Source: Pyrus communis
Lineage: Eukaryota > Streptophyta > Magnoliopsida > Rosales > Rosaceae
DNA: 64,000 nt
Reading direction: 5' to 3'
Assembly (NCBI RefSeq): GCF_963583255.1
Contig: NC_084803.1
Span: 4,065,621 to 4,129,620 of the forward strand
A program made the position numbers and the translations under genes. Below the pieces are notes generated by a model. It did not search any database and was not told the origin of the DNA. It saw only the letters and a list, made by a program, of their open reading frames with translations. Shown piece after piece: positions 23,801 through 34,105 of this stretch. The number at the start of each line of letters is the position of its first letter. The stretch's first letter is position 1.

Positions 23801-24732
23801 TCTTCATTCCGAAGGTCAGAAATAAATCGTGGTGTGCAGAGGAGAAAGGGATGTCTGGAAATCACTTTCCTGTCGGAATTGTATCAACAACAAAGAACGG
23901 ATGTCCGGTCCATTGCCACTTGCCAGACTACATCGTTCACGAAAACATGACCGAGAAAAAGAAAGTGAAACTTAGTAATGAAATCCTTACATCGCCTCCG
24001 CCCATTTGAGTAGCAAACATAGTTGGGATGAAGACAGTAATACCAAGAGTCAACAGATAATGCTGGAAACCCAGCATCACAGCTTCCGCTGCAAAAACCA
24101 TCAAAGTTTGAAGATTCAAAACTTGAAGAACTTGGCTAATAATTATTCCGAAACCCAAGTAATCAAGATTGTAATTATAGTAATAAGCGAGGATTAGTAT
24201 ACTAACGCCACGGCGGAGGGCTGTTGACACAATACTGAACACCGGGTAGCTGCTCTTTCACCGGGTGAGGCTGCAACTCCTCTGCCTCCTTGTTGCCACC
24301 ACCATTACTGTTGTTGTTGTTCCTACCGTTGCCATTATTGGTATTGTTACCGCCATCACGGCCACCATTATTATTGTTACCACGGTTGCCGTTACCACCA
24401 CCGTTATTGGTATTGTTACCGCCACCACAGCCACCACCATTATTGTTGTTATTGTTACAACCGCCACCATTATTGGTATTGTTACCGCCACCACGGCGAC
24501 CACCATTATTGTTGTTATTATTACCACCGCCGCCATTACCACCACCACCATTATTGTTATTGTTGTTGCCAACGCCACGGCAACCACCATTATTATTGTT
24601 GGTGCTGTTGTTACCTCCACCATGGGCGCCACCATTATCATTGTTGTTGTTTCCCCCACCACTGTTGCTGTTATTAGTACCACCACCGCCATTACTGTTG
24701 TTATTGTTACCGCCGCCCCCGTTTTGGGCCAT
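20866..24732 (-). CDS. Nucleobase-ascorbate transporter (NAT/NCS2 family) with a Gly/Asn-rich N-terminal extension
   Basis: Membrane carrier of the NAT/NCS2 family (purines, pyrimidines or related substrates with H+; the true substrate is not predictable here). Fourteen exons: 24207-24732, 23991-24088, 23410-23586, 23221-23321, 23010-23085, 22852-22911, 22582-22766, 22382-22478, 22148-22234, 22014-22072, 21754-21845, 21466-21543, 21238-21386 and 20866-21084. They keep frame to a 667-residue protein. The family core runs from QLPGVQYCVNSPPPW to the stop. The NAT signature ENAGLLALTRVGSRR lies at about 490-504, and SCRTDRSGLIGAAPW and GFLQFCNLNSFRTKFVLGFS are further family blocks. Typical plant NATs are about 520-540 residues; the excess is residues 5-147, almost all Gly and Asn. 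The ATG at 24732 is the only in-frame Met before the core. Intron 6 has a GC donor (CAG/GCAAGT at 22852/22851). Confidence 0.9.
23591..23640 (+). repeat. G-rich tract forming the polypyrimidine tract of a NAT 3' splice site
   Basis: GGGAGGGAGGGAGG then a run of 17 or more G, then GAGAGAGGGGGAGGGGGAGG. Read on the coding (minus) strand it is C/T-rich and ends four bases before the CACAG acceptor of exon 3 (AG at 23588-23587). It thus serves as an unusual C-rich polypyrimidine tract and could fold as a G-quadruplex on the plus strand. Homopolymer length may be an assembly estimate. Confidence 0.8.
24295..24722 (-). repeat. Imperfect (GGN/AAY)n minisatellite coding for the NAT Gly/Asn tract
   Basis: About 430 bp built only from GGT/GGC/GGG/GGA and AAT/AAC codons with a few Ser, Thr, Arg, Asp, Cys, Ala, His and Val codons. 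Blocks alternate between Asn runs (up to NNNNNN) and GGGG. Phrases such as GGGNNTNNGGG recur. Codons within each run are mixed (both AAT and AAC), so this is not a pure trinucleotide expansion. Confidence 0.9.
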
Positions 24733-26682
24733 GTTTTTTGCTAGTAGAGGGGGTTAACGGAGGAGGGTGGAGAACCAAAGAGAGGCTAGAGTGCTAGGAA
24801 GTAGGAAGAGAGATAAGTGGCACACCCTTTTATTGCGCGGGAATATAACCAGTAAGTCGACCGTTACAAATTTTAATTAACCAATAATATTTGTTAATTT
24901 CAAATCTTATGTGGTAATTAGTATTTGGTCGAACAAAAATTCAGATTTTGTTCATAAAGTACATGGTCTTAAACTTGATGATTTCAAAACTGAAAAACGA
25001 TTTTGTTTTAGTGGAAAAATTGAATAAAATTTGCTTCAATGTTTGGACAGGTCATTTTATTAAGACGATTCTAAGTAACTATAAGATACTTTCATTGAAT
25101 GAATTAGGAAATGATTTCCGCTCACACTTGCTCTCTTTTTCAACCTCAATTAGAGTGTGCAAGAGGGCATTTGATGTGCGGAAATCACTTCCGTACTAAT
25201 TCCGGACCTCAGTTTCCTAAAAAACCGAAAATAAATCCTGATTTACGATGATTAAAGCGGAAATCATAGAATGATTGTGTATTTAAAAATGATCGGATAC
25301 ACAAGAATCAGAGGGAGGAGAGAGAGCTTAGAAAACATGGAGATTTTAATGAAAGTCTTACACCAACACATTTTGATAACAGAACATCACCATCTTTTCA
25401 TATATGAAATTCAAATGCCGAGATCACGATTAGTTCCACGATCAATAATCAAGTAAAAGTACCCGGATAATGATTAGATCAATCAACAAACCGAAATATG
25501 AATGTTTTCCGGTGCATTTACAAGTCATCAACTAAACCACTGCATCAGCGTGACAAGTTCCGGTTCAGATCTGTTTCGCCCGCTCTGTGTTGGATAATTC
25601 TTGCTCGTCTCCCAGCCAACTTCAGTGAACTTGCATTCAAACATGTTCCACTCGGACCTGCAGAGCAATCCTGAAAAAGAAAATTTATTCATGGTTTACC
25701 ATCTTTTCTCTCTTCACATAATCTCCCTGTACCTTTCATTTGTTGGAAACGCCGTTATTCTCGACAGGAACAAGAATATGAATCCTTTTTACGCTAACTT
25801 TATTGATATATTGCTTGATCCTTGTAAGCTATATATGGTTGTCGATGTTCCAATACTTCATTCGATAGACATTGTTCCGACAAGTATATTATTCCAAATT
25901 CCTTCAATCCGACAAGAAATATTTGTACCCTTATTCTTAAAGCTGCAATTCTAAACGAAACAATGTTGCCTTTGGGTAAAGTATGTTCGTGAAGAGGAAA
26001 TGGTACGCATGAAATATTGTCTGCTAAACTCCTCGTGGAAATGATGAATCAAACTATTTTACATTCCACAGCTTCGGTGGGTTGTCAATAATTTCAACCT
26101 TTTAAATCCTAGTTTAAGGTTCGTAAATTCCTCTAATCATCAATATCTGCTTGCGTGCAGCTCAACTTATATTTCTGACTTCCAGTATTAATTGAAGGGA
26201 AATTTGAATCAAGAAACGAAATAACAATAAAACCATCAACCGTGTCCAGCAGCGCCTATACTTCCCTTCTGGTAACCTACAAGAATACCGGCTGACCCTG
26301 ATATTACCCCGCATGTTCTCCTCAAGTCAAATCTTCTAATGACATTTGTAATTCTCCTACTAAGTTTTTAACTTTTGATCATTGCTATGCATCAAATCCT
26401 TCGCTCGGACTATCAATCGCTATTGTTCCTAATCTTATCAGACACGAAAACTACCTTTTCCCACAACATTGTAACTTCGAAATACTCTAGTTCATGATAC
26501 ATTATGATTCTCAGCATACCAAAACCTTTTGTTGTTCAAATCTTGCATTCCCTATATCTAAACTCAGTTAAACAGGCAATGATAAAATAGCAAACATCCA
26601 TAGCACACAATAAAACAAAGGCATTGCTTAAACACAGAGTGAATTTTGACTCACCAGAAACAGCATCACTCCCCTCCAAGCT
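24733..26682. other. Intergenic, no gene seen
   Basis: Between the divergently oriented flank of NAT and the 3' end of the repeat protein. Open frames such as that at 25601-25954 show no family features. The segment 26220-26640 may be 3' UTR of the repeat-protein gene. Confidence 0.45.
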
Positions 26683-28566
26683 CTAAACTCCGCCTCCATT
26701 GCCGTCAGCAACCTCCCCTTTCTTAACCCAAACCTTAAACCCAGATCCTCTCTGTCTCTGCAAATCAAAGCGGCCATCTCTCTTACCATAGCCCCTAATT
26801 TCACCATTACCGCGGCCATCAGCTCCAGTCCACCTCCTCAGCTGATCATCCCCCTTTCCGGCCTCACCATCCACCGATAAACCCCCAAATTTGGGCACCA
26901 TCTCCGTCACCGGACCCACATTCACGCTCTTTGCCCTAATTTCAGTTTCAATTTCTATTCCTACTCCCTTTTCTTCCTTTCCAGTCGCCCGATCGCTTTC
27001 CTTCTCGGCACTTGCTGTATGCGCATCCACTCCATCTTCCTTCTCAGTCACCTCCTCCTTCTCTTCCCTAGCATTCTTCTTCCACTTCCTGTTACCCTTC
27101 TGCTTCTTCTTCTTCTTCCTTTTCTTCTTCTCCTCTGGTTTCTCGCTTTTCTTCCCCCTCAGCTCAGTGACCTCGAGCTCCGAAACCCCCCGATTAACCG
27201 GCCGAAACTGCCCCCGATCACTCCGATTCCACGGCTTGATATCGGTTTCGGTTCTCTGAACGACGTCGCTTTGCTTCGGCTGTTCTTCCTCGCTTCCAGT
27301 CCCCTCCAGCTCAGCAGCCTCACGCTCCGAGCCACCACGATTAACCGGCCGAAACTGTGCCCGACGACCCCCGTTCCTCGGCTTGTTATCGATTTTGGTT
27401 CTCTGAACAAGGGCGTTTTGCTTCAGCTCTTCTTGCTCGCTTCTTTTCCCCTCCAGCGAGGGTGCCCGATCGCCCCGATTAACAGGCCGATACTGTCCCC
27501 ATTCACTTCGATTCCTCGGCTTGTTATCGATTTTGGTTCCCTGAACGACGCCATTTTGCTTCAGCTCGTCTTGCTCGCTTCTTTTCCCCTCCAGCGAGGG
27601 TACCCGATCACCCCGATTAACAAGCTGAAGCTGTCCCCGATCACTTGGGTTCCTCGGCTTGTTAGCGGTTTCCGTTCTCTGAACAAGAGCATTTTGCTTG
27701 AGCTCTTCTTTCTCGCTTCTTTTCCCCTCCAGCGAGGGTGCCCGACCACCCCTATTAACCGGCCGAAACTGTCCCCTATCACTCCCATTCCTGGACTTGT
27801 TATCGGTTTGGGTTCTTTGGACTACGGCATTTTGCTTCGCCTCTTCTTCCACGCTTCTTTTCCCCTCCAACAAGGGCGCCCGGCCACTTCGATTCACCGT
27901 CCGAAACTGTGTCCCATTTCTCGGATTATTATCGGTTCCGGTTCTCCAAACGACGCCGTTTTCCTTCGGCTCTCCTTCCTCGCTTCTTTTTCCCTCCAGC
28001 TCAGCACCCTCACATTCCGAAACACTCCGATTAACCGGCCGAACCTGTGCCCGATTACTGCCATTCTTCGGCTTGTCATCCGCTTCGGTTCTCTTAACGA
28101 TGGCGTTATCCTTCGGCTCTTCTTCCTCGCTTTTTTTCCCCTCCAGCACAGTACCCTCGCGCCCCGAAACGATCCGATTAACCGGCCGACACTGTCCCCG
28201 ATTACGACCATACCTAGGCTTGGAACCGGTTTCGGGTTTCCAAACGACGGCCTTTTGTTTCTTCTGCTTCGCCTCCTCTTGTCGGAGCTTCCGCTGCTGG
28301 AGCTCTTCTTCTCGCCGTTCTTTCTTCTCTTGTCGTCGTTTTTCCTCCTCTTCTCGGAGCTTCCGCTGCCGGAGCTCTTCTTCTCGCTGTTCCTTCTCCT
28401 CTTGTCGTCGTTTTTTCTCCTCTTCCTGTCGTTTCTTCTCCTCTTGCCGTCCTTCTTCCTCCTTCTGTTTTCGTTCCTGGTCTCGGAGCCAGCGCTCCTT
28501 GAGGTCGTTGATGGTGACGTAGTTGGCGGGCAAAGATTGGGGCCTCTTGAATTTGGTGACCTCCAT
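26683..28566 (-). CDS. Uncharacterised charged protein with coiled-coil N-region and eight internal repeats
   Basis: No function recognised. From the ATG at 28566 the protein is about 627 residues and begins MEVTKFKRPQSLPANYVTIN, followed by DLKERWLRDQERKQ, a non-repetitive block that looks like the conserved part. The frame is open 15 codons further up, to another ATG at 28611. Next comes a Glu/Arg/Lys helix (EEKKRQEEEKKRRQEEKEQR), a probable single helix or coiled coil. Then follow eight repeats of 43-49 residues of the type KQNALVQRT-DNKPRN-SDRGQ and FRPVNRGGR-PSLEGKRSE-EEL. After these a Lys-rich basic block (KKKRKKKKKQK, nuclear-localisation-like) and a Gly/Asp-rich tail end at 26683. 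The single exon is long for this window. Low complexity suggests an RNA-associated or structural disordered protein, but that is a guess. A 517-codon frame opposite it is an antisense shadow. Confidence 0.7.
   Translation of the reverse strand: MEVTKFKRPQSLPANYVTINDLKERWLRDQERKQKEEEGRQEEKKRQEEEKKRRQEEKEQREEELRQRKLREEEEKRRQEKKERREEELQQRKLRQEEAKQKKQKAVVWKPETGSKPRYGRNRGQCRPVNRIVSGREGTVLEGKKSEEEEPKDNAIVKRTEADDKPKNGSNRAQVRPVNRSVSECEGAELEGKRSEEGEPKENGVVWRTGTDNNPRNGTQFRTVNRSGRAPLLEGKRSVEEEAKQNAVVQRTQTDNKSRNGSDRGQFRPVNRGGRAPSLEGKRSEKEELKQNALVQRTETANKPRNPSDRGQLQLVNRGDRVPSLEGKRSEQDELKQNGVVQGTKIDNKPRNRSEWGQYRPVNRGDRAPSLEGKRSEQEELKQNALVQRTKIDNKPRNGGRRAQFRPVNRGGSEREAAELEGTGSEEEQPKQSDVVQRTETDIKPWNRSDRGQFRPVNRGVSELEVTELRGKKSEKPEEKKKRKKKKKQKGNRKWKKNAREEKEEVTEKEDGVDAHTASAEKESDRATGKEEKGVGIEIETEIRAKSVNVGPVTEMVPKFGGLSVDGEAGKGDDQLRRWTGADGRGNGEIRGYGKRDGRFDLQRQRGSGFKVWVKKGEVADGNGGGV
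27140..28262 (-). repeat. Eight-copy internal repeat region of the charged protein
   Basis: Units of about 130-147 bp. Each contains RT-TDNKPRN-SDRGQF and VNRG plus LEGKRSEEE. Copies 3-6 are the most alike; copies 1, 2, 7 and 8 are more diverged and replace GRAPSLEG by SE-E-AELEG. Copy 3 lacks SDRG. Confidence 0.85.
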
Positions 28567-28712
28567 TTTTGAATACTCCGAAATGGGGCGATTTTTCGCT
28601 CCACAGTTCACTAAAGAAATGATTCAAATGAATGAGCCAATCCCAAAGACAAAGACAAAAGTCTATTTCATCATTATTTCATCGTTTCAAGAAAAATAAT
28701 GGCAATTTCCAA

Positions 28713-28714
<2 letters not shown>

Positions 28715-28743
<29 letters not shown>
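28715..28743. repeat. T homopolymer (29 T)
   Basis: An uninterrupted T-run upstream of the repeat-protein gene. It could be the poly(A) of a retroposed sequence read on the minus strand, but nothing adjoining it is recognisable. Confidence 0.8.
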
Positions 28744-30470
28744 GTTTTTGAGGGAACTAATCCTTTTTTCTTATTTGCTCTCTCGGCATTTGCAATTTTA
28801 GTAAATTGTCATTTATACCCTCACATCTCCGTCAAATTGAAGGTTATTTTTGTCCATTTTCGTCGTGAAACTAACATAACGTGTGACAACTTCAGTCCTT
28901 ATCGTCAAATATGACTTTTAAGGACAAAAATTAGGTAGAATGTTTATCCGCACTAGTTGTGATTGACGAGTTCTCAATGCATATCTGTCGTAACCAAAAC
29001 CATTTGTTTGTTAAGTTTACCATTTAAGGTTCATTGCGAAATTTTAATTATTACCAAAATCATCAATTTGTTCAATGTATGTGGATTACTAATAAATTTC
29101 TAAACTTTTTTAATCTATAAATGTGATATTGAATGAACTATTTGAATCATAAAATATAAACAATAAAGATACGTTAATCAAAATCGAAAATAAATAAAAG
29201 GAGGCAGTCCTTACTTCTAAGTATTGTGTTGACGCTCAAAACTTGAAGGTTAACAAATTAAAATATGAAACCTTTGGTAGGCTTGAAATATGAGTTGAAA
29301 TGAAATGAACACAAAGATATATAGTAGTTTGCTTGTAAACACAACTACGTCCACTGTAGGCTATTTATTTATTTGTGATACATCCGAATTGGCTTGGGGG
29401 CCCTCCCCAGATCGAAGGGTCCAACCCGCCTCTCTTACATAAAAGCAACTCCAGCGTATCAAGGCCCCTTAAGGCAACTTCCTATTGAATAGCCTCCAGT
29501 GAACAGTAACTGCCTTTAATGAACAGTAATTACCTTTTGCATCTCCACTTAGGGGTGGGCATAAAAACCGCCAAACCGTAAAACCACATCGAACTATATG
29601 GAAAAAAAAGAAGAAAAGAACCGTGTTGACCGGAAAAGTCAACTTTGAGTCAAAAATCAAACCGAACCGTTCAAATCGGTTCCGACGGTTTTGAATGAAC
29701 AAGAATTGGCCGGAACTGAACCGTTTTATTAATAATTAATTAATTATATATATATACACACACACACATATGTCATGGTATAATAAGTTGAAAAATAAGT
29801 TTCATCAAGTTGCAAAGCAATGGATCCCATCCCATTTACATCTCACTCACCTCACCCTCACCTTACTCACGAGGGCTCATTCCCCCATTTCACACAATGG
29901 ACCCCCTCTTCCTTGTCGACACTCTCCATTGATTTCTTCATTAATAGAGAAACGTCCTCACCTTAAAGATGGTTTTTCGCCAAAATAATTTATAATAATT
30001 TCTGATTGCATAATGTACAATGAACAAATGTGATTAAAGGGTCTGGCGAGATCCTCCTAACCCTAGATTACCCGGTATCCACATATTTTAAATATTTGTT
30101 TGCAATTACAAAATTAAAATATAAAGATTAAAATAATCGGAGTACCAGGGCACCGAAGAATTTTTGCCTACATGGACATATTTTCTGTGAGCGCTCACAA
30201 GCACGTACCCACCGTACAATTCCAAGTGTCAATCTCTTCTTACTCTTCCCTTCATGTTGCCCTTCTCTGATTGGTCCAAGTCTCACTCTTAAGAACTCCA
30301 ATCCCTCTCTAAAAACCCCCCACCAACCTCCTCCTCTCAAATCCCTTCCTCCTTCCTCTACATTTCTCCCAGCGCTCTCTCTTTTGCCTCCCTACCGCCG
30401 TCACCACCACCGTCATTACCGAACAGCTTGTAGGCCGGCGTTAGCAAAGAGAACCGCCTACCGCCATAAC
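28744..30470. other. Intergenic with dispersed-repeat fragments
   Basis: From about 29450 to 29720 it holds phrases common in dicot MITEs and non-autonomous elements (aagcaactccagcg, cagtgaacagtaac, gggtgggcataaaaaccg, and an AACCG/CGGTT-rich stretch 29570-29730). The segment 30340-30470 is a CT-rich 5' leader of the next gene. No further gene seen. Confidence 0.45.
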
Positions 30471-31574
30471 ATGATCAAGACGTTGAACCCCTACACCGAC
30501 ACGGAAAAAACCGCTGAGATTATGTCCAGGTACAGGCCCATAGCGCCGAAACCTGAGATAACAGCAAACCCAGCAGGCGATAATCCGTCCATGTCTCAGA
30601 AAATCAGGGACTCTCCTTCCCTTAGAAACCTCTGGCCGCAGTTGCAGGCCAGACCCACCAGGACTCGAAAGCGAGGTCGAACCGCTCTCTCTCCCACCAC
30701 CTTTAAGAGGCAGAGGAGTCATCACATGCTAAGATTCTCCACTCCTTGTCATGTGCAATCTCCGGTGAAAAATCTGAGATTGGACGGTTTTACTCGTGCG
30801 CTTTCGAAGCTTCCGATTCCGACTAGCCTCGACACCGACAACACCGCCGCTTTGATGACTCTGCCTTTTCTGCCATATATCCCTCCGTCGTCGGTCCCCA
30901 TTGCCACAAACCCAGCAGTGGTTCCGGCAGAACTCGAATTGATCAAACCCTGCGGAGGAGGGGAGGAGAATTTGATTGATTTGAACACCGTGGCTGCTGA
31001 AATCCCAGAAGAAAAAGATCTGCTCAAGCAACTACAGGGGAATTCCCCTGCAACTCCACCAACAAATACCAATGTCATAGAGCCGCATCCAATTCGACCG
31101 GTGGTTTCCAGCATAAGTGTCGGACGCATCAGCGCAGACCCGAGCCTAACTCCGGCAGCGCAAGCTCCTAAGAAAGCAGAGGACGTTGAAGAGGAGATGG
31201 AGTCTGAAGCCCTGCCGGTAATCTTATCAGACTCGCGCAACAAAGTGAGGATGGCAAACGCTGCCTACAAGGAGATGGTGGGACAGCCAGAGTGTCCATG
31301 GCTTGACGCCATGGTGGCCGGAAATGGGCGGTTTGGAGGCAAGAGGATCAGCGGGGAGGTCAGTCTGCAGCTTTCTGATTCAGGGTTGTCCGTTTCTTCA
31401 AACGGGTTTTCGTGCTGGGTGAGGATTGAGTGGGGGAACGAGATAAACAAGCACACGGTCAATACATTCTGCGACGTGACGAAGCTGTCCTGTGAGTCCA
31501 GGGACTACCTCTTTGAATGGAGGTTCCACACCCACAGCAGGGAGGGTTGTCAGTCCTCCAGTTCAAGTGCTTGA
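30471..31574 (+). CDS. DUF7950-type plant protein, intronless
   Basis: 367 residues from the ATG at 30471, which opens MIKTLNPYTDTEKTAEIMSR and then YRPIAPKPE. The frame is open for 29 further codons upstream but without an ATG. The middle is Pro/Ser/Thr-rich with a basic stretch (RTRKRGRTALSPTTFKRQR), a likely nuclear-localisation signal. The C-terminal third, from LPVILSDSRNKVRMANAAYK through MVGQPECPWLD to CESRDYLFEWRFHT, is the conserved domain that I recall as DUF7950. The phrase SDSRNKVRMANAAYKEMVG resembles the start of a PAS fold, which is only an observation. It contains LIDLNTV, loosely like an EAR repressor core. Biochemical role unknown. Confidence 0.75.
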   Translation: MIKTLNPYTDTEKTAEIMSRYRPIAPKPEITANPAGDNPSMSQKIRDSPSLRNLWPQLQARPTRTRKRGRTALSPTTFKRQRSHHMLRFSTPCHVQSPVKNLRLDGFTRALSKLPIPTSLDTDNTAALMTLPFLPYIPPSSVPIATNPAVVPAELELIKPCGGGEENLIDLNTVAAEIPEEKDLLKQLQGNSPATPPTNTNVIEPHPIRPVVSSISVGRISADPSLTPAAQAPKKAEDVEEEMESEALPVILSDSRNKVRMANAAYKEMVGQPECPWLDAMVAGNGRFGGKRISGEVSLQLSDSGLSVSSNGFSCWVRIEWGNEINKHTVNTFCDVTKLSCESRDYLFEWRFHTHSREGCQSSSSSA

Positions 31575-31923
31575 AAAATTTGCACTGTAATTATGAGAAG
31601 TAGTGTAGCTAGCTCACTAGGGGAAACAATGCACCTTAAGTGTCTACTATATATCTGTTCTACGTATGCATATAGCAAGAAGTATATGTAAAGTTTGGCC
31701 AGCTTTTCTAAGAGAGAAAAAAACTTGTTAATCTCAACTTAATTTCCAATCCAGCAATCACACACAAGTACTAACACACAAGAATAAGTACTGATAGCAT
31801 TGAACGAGAGAGTTACCTACACCCGCGACTTGACGCCATTATTTGCGCTATTGGTCTGAAGTACCGCGCACAGTGGCATTAGCAGGTGTAGGTAGGGACA
31901 TTCTGGGGGAGGAAATAACGTTC

Positions 31924-33450
31924 TCAGATGTTTGCAGCATCAGCTGCAGTCTTCTCGCTCTTATCAGGGCCCTTCCACCTGAAGTTGTCTGCATATGCCT
32001 TAGCCTACAAATGGTCATAAGATTTAGATGATACTTGAAGTGTTCTGAGATCCAATTGGAGAAACTAGTTATTTCATCTTCAAATAAGTTGGTAGGAGAA
32101 TTTCAAACCTTCAAAAGTGGTGTGTGACGCTTCCTGACCTGCAAATACGGTTCATTGTGTCAAGAACGTTGCATAATTTTGGTCAATTTCCACACAAGCT
32201 ATTCAATTCCATAAAAAAAAAATTGCGGAACATTACGATCATTTCATGCCTAGGATTGGACTGGATAACTCATAAAATTCAAGGTCCGTTACCAGGTGGA
32301 GGTAAATGAGTTTTTATTTTGAGGTGATATAAGGGATTATACAAGGAAACTGATCCATCCCTCACAATCTAACATTGGGGATTGGATGGAATAGGTTTCG
32401 CAATGAGTAACCCATCTTCTACTTTCAAGTTGGACAAAAAAAGTTCATTTTTTCCTTTAACATAACATATCTAAAACGGCAGAAAATCTAAAACACTTTG
32501 AAGTACTATCATCACGGAAAGATCAAAACTTAAAGATGCACAGACCGTATAATCCCAGCCATGTTTCTCAGCAAATGCCTTTGCCGCTTCTTCACTCTCA
32601 AAAGTCAGTCCTGCCTCACCAACATTAGCGTACGGATCACCTGTAGATGTCCAGCCCATCAATGGGTTTTCCCACCTGCAAAAATTTCAATGAAAATTGC
32701 TATCACTAGTGTCAAGATTTCCGAGAGACGAAACCCCCCGGGCAACTACAAATCTACAGCAATATTATCCGCAACTTGCATATTCCCTCTTCACCGCCAT
32801 GGCAGGTGTGGGGTTTTATCGCAAAAGCTATCGGTGCAGTTAGTTTTCATATTGTGTTTCATTTCGTCAATTTTCCAATTGGGAATGTTTACATTCTTCA
32901 ACAATTAGCATCCAATAATGGAATTCCAGATCAACCAATACTGCTCATAAAATTTCAAAGAAGCACAAAACAGCTGAGCTAACTATACCATAGATACACA
33001 ATTAATTATGTAAAATCGATGAAATTAACTATACACATCATATAATTATGCATGCAAAACATGATTAAGACATCAATATACGTACTTTTGCGTCGAAAGA
33101 AAATTAATCTTCCATTTCCCGACTTTCCCAGAACCTTGTTGGGTCGCAGTTCGAGCAGGCGAATAGATTATAACCTAATCACACCCAAATCCAGGAGTAA
33201 ATTTCTCCAAATTTTGAAAAATAAAACAAATTTTCAAATTAAAAAGAATATTATTATATTTTTAAAAACGACGAGTAATTGAAGAGCTGACCCTTCGTCG
33301 GAGATGCTGTTCGGGGATTCCGGATATCATGCCTATGTCGGGGACTTTGACCTCCACCAGTGCCTCCGCTGACTGCGACGACGCCCATCGCGGCCGCGAA
33401 AGCACGTGCGCTCGGGCGATGTTGAAGCCGTGTCGTAGAGGTCGCGCCAT
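31924..33450 (-). CDS. NDUFS4: NADH dehydrogenase (complex I) iron-sulfur protein 4, mitochondrial
   Basis: Nuclear-encoded accessory subunit of mitochondrial complex I; the Arabidopsis homologue is FROSTBITE1. Five exons: 33292-33450, 33086-33174, 32546-32675, 32109-32138 and 31924-32004, all GT-AG and in frame, giving 162 residues. The N-terminus [20 protein letters not shown] is Arg-rich and lacks acidic residues, as a mitochondrial presequence should be. Then come [71 protein letters not shown] and [11 protein letters not shown], the core of the NDUFS4 (ETC_C1_NDUFA4) family. Exon 4 codes only ten residues ([10 protein letters not shown]). Another frame overlapping exon 1 (from 33523) has no family match. 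Start chosen as the first ATG in the right frame. Confidence 0.93.
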
Positions 33451-33949
33451 TTTTTCTAGGAGCGAAAAACTTCGAGGTTCTTCTCAGGCGAAAGAGCAAC
33501 AATGGGTTCCGTGACGAAGCCAAATCGCGTGACTACGAATGCTTGATGGAATTACAACCAGAAGGTTCTTAGCGTTGGACTTTTTGCGCCATAATTATGC
33601 CACGTACTCACTGTGGGAACTCTCCCATTTTTCATTTTTGCTTTTCTTTTTATTTGATCATTTATTTATTTGCCAAACGCAAGGTTGGTCTAACAGCAAT
33701 CCCACCAGTTCGACAAGGAAAGCCCAGCCCAATTAATTGACACGTATTCTTTTACCTGACTCGAGTTAATTTTCACATTAAATGTTTCAATTTTGTAAAA
33801 AATTAATTAAGGTTAACTGAAGGGACACCGTGCCAATTGATTATGTATATGGCGAGCATACACTATAATTTATAATGGTGAGCAAAAATACTCCCTTTGT
33901 GTTTGTGCAATTTTATCCGTTTTACCATTGACAATAGGCAATTGTCACT

Positions 33950-34105
33950 TAATAATACAGTCTAGTGGTATTCCTAGTAAATGAGAGGTTTTATGTTCGA
34001 TTATGGCTAAGGGCGAATTTAAACCATATTATTGTTTGTCCATTGTAAGGTTATGTTCATTCATTTCTTTAATGTAGATAATATTATTTGTTCAAAATAA
34101 ATAAA
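33950..34105 (+). mobile_element. tRNA-derived SINE, decayed
   Basis: CAGTCTAGTGGTATTCC (A-box region, like the D-arm of a tRNA) is followed about 30 bp later by GTTCGATTATGG (B-box, GWTCRANNC-like). The tRNA-unrelated body then reads GGCGAATTTAAACCATATTA and ends near TAGATAATATTATTTGTTC with an A-rich tail. Spacing and order match the tRNA-derived SINE family I know from apple/pear sequence. Mutations in both boxes suggest it is old. Confidence 0.6.

Noticed and set aside
24265..24757. Long plus-strand frames (155 and 159 codons) over the Gly/Asn tract
   Set aside because: They are by-products of the GGN/AAY repeat, reading as Val/Thr/Ile- or Pro/Leu-rich nonsense, and they oppose a transporter gene whose frame is confirmed by the NAT core.
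27019..28572. 517-codon open frame on the plus strand opposite the repeat protein
   Set aside because: It is the antisense of a low-stop repetitive gene and is Leu/Phe/Ser-rich without domain features. The minus strand has the non-repetitive, protein-like N-terminus and better repeat periodicity at the residue level.
33254..33523. Alternative 89-codon frame overlapping NDUFS4 exon 1
   Set aside because: It starts MASSRNPLL and looks vaguely like a presequence, but it is out of frame with all NDUFS4 family blocks; the frame from 33450 joins exon 2 correctly.
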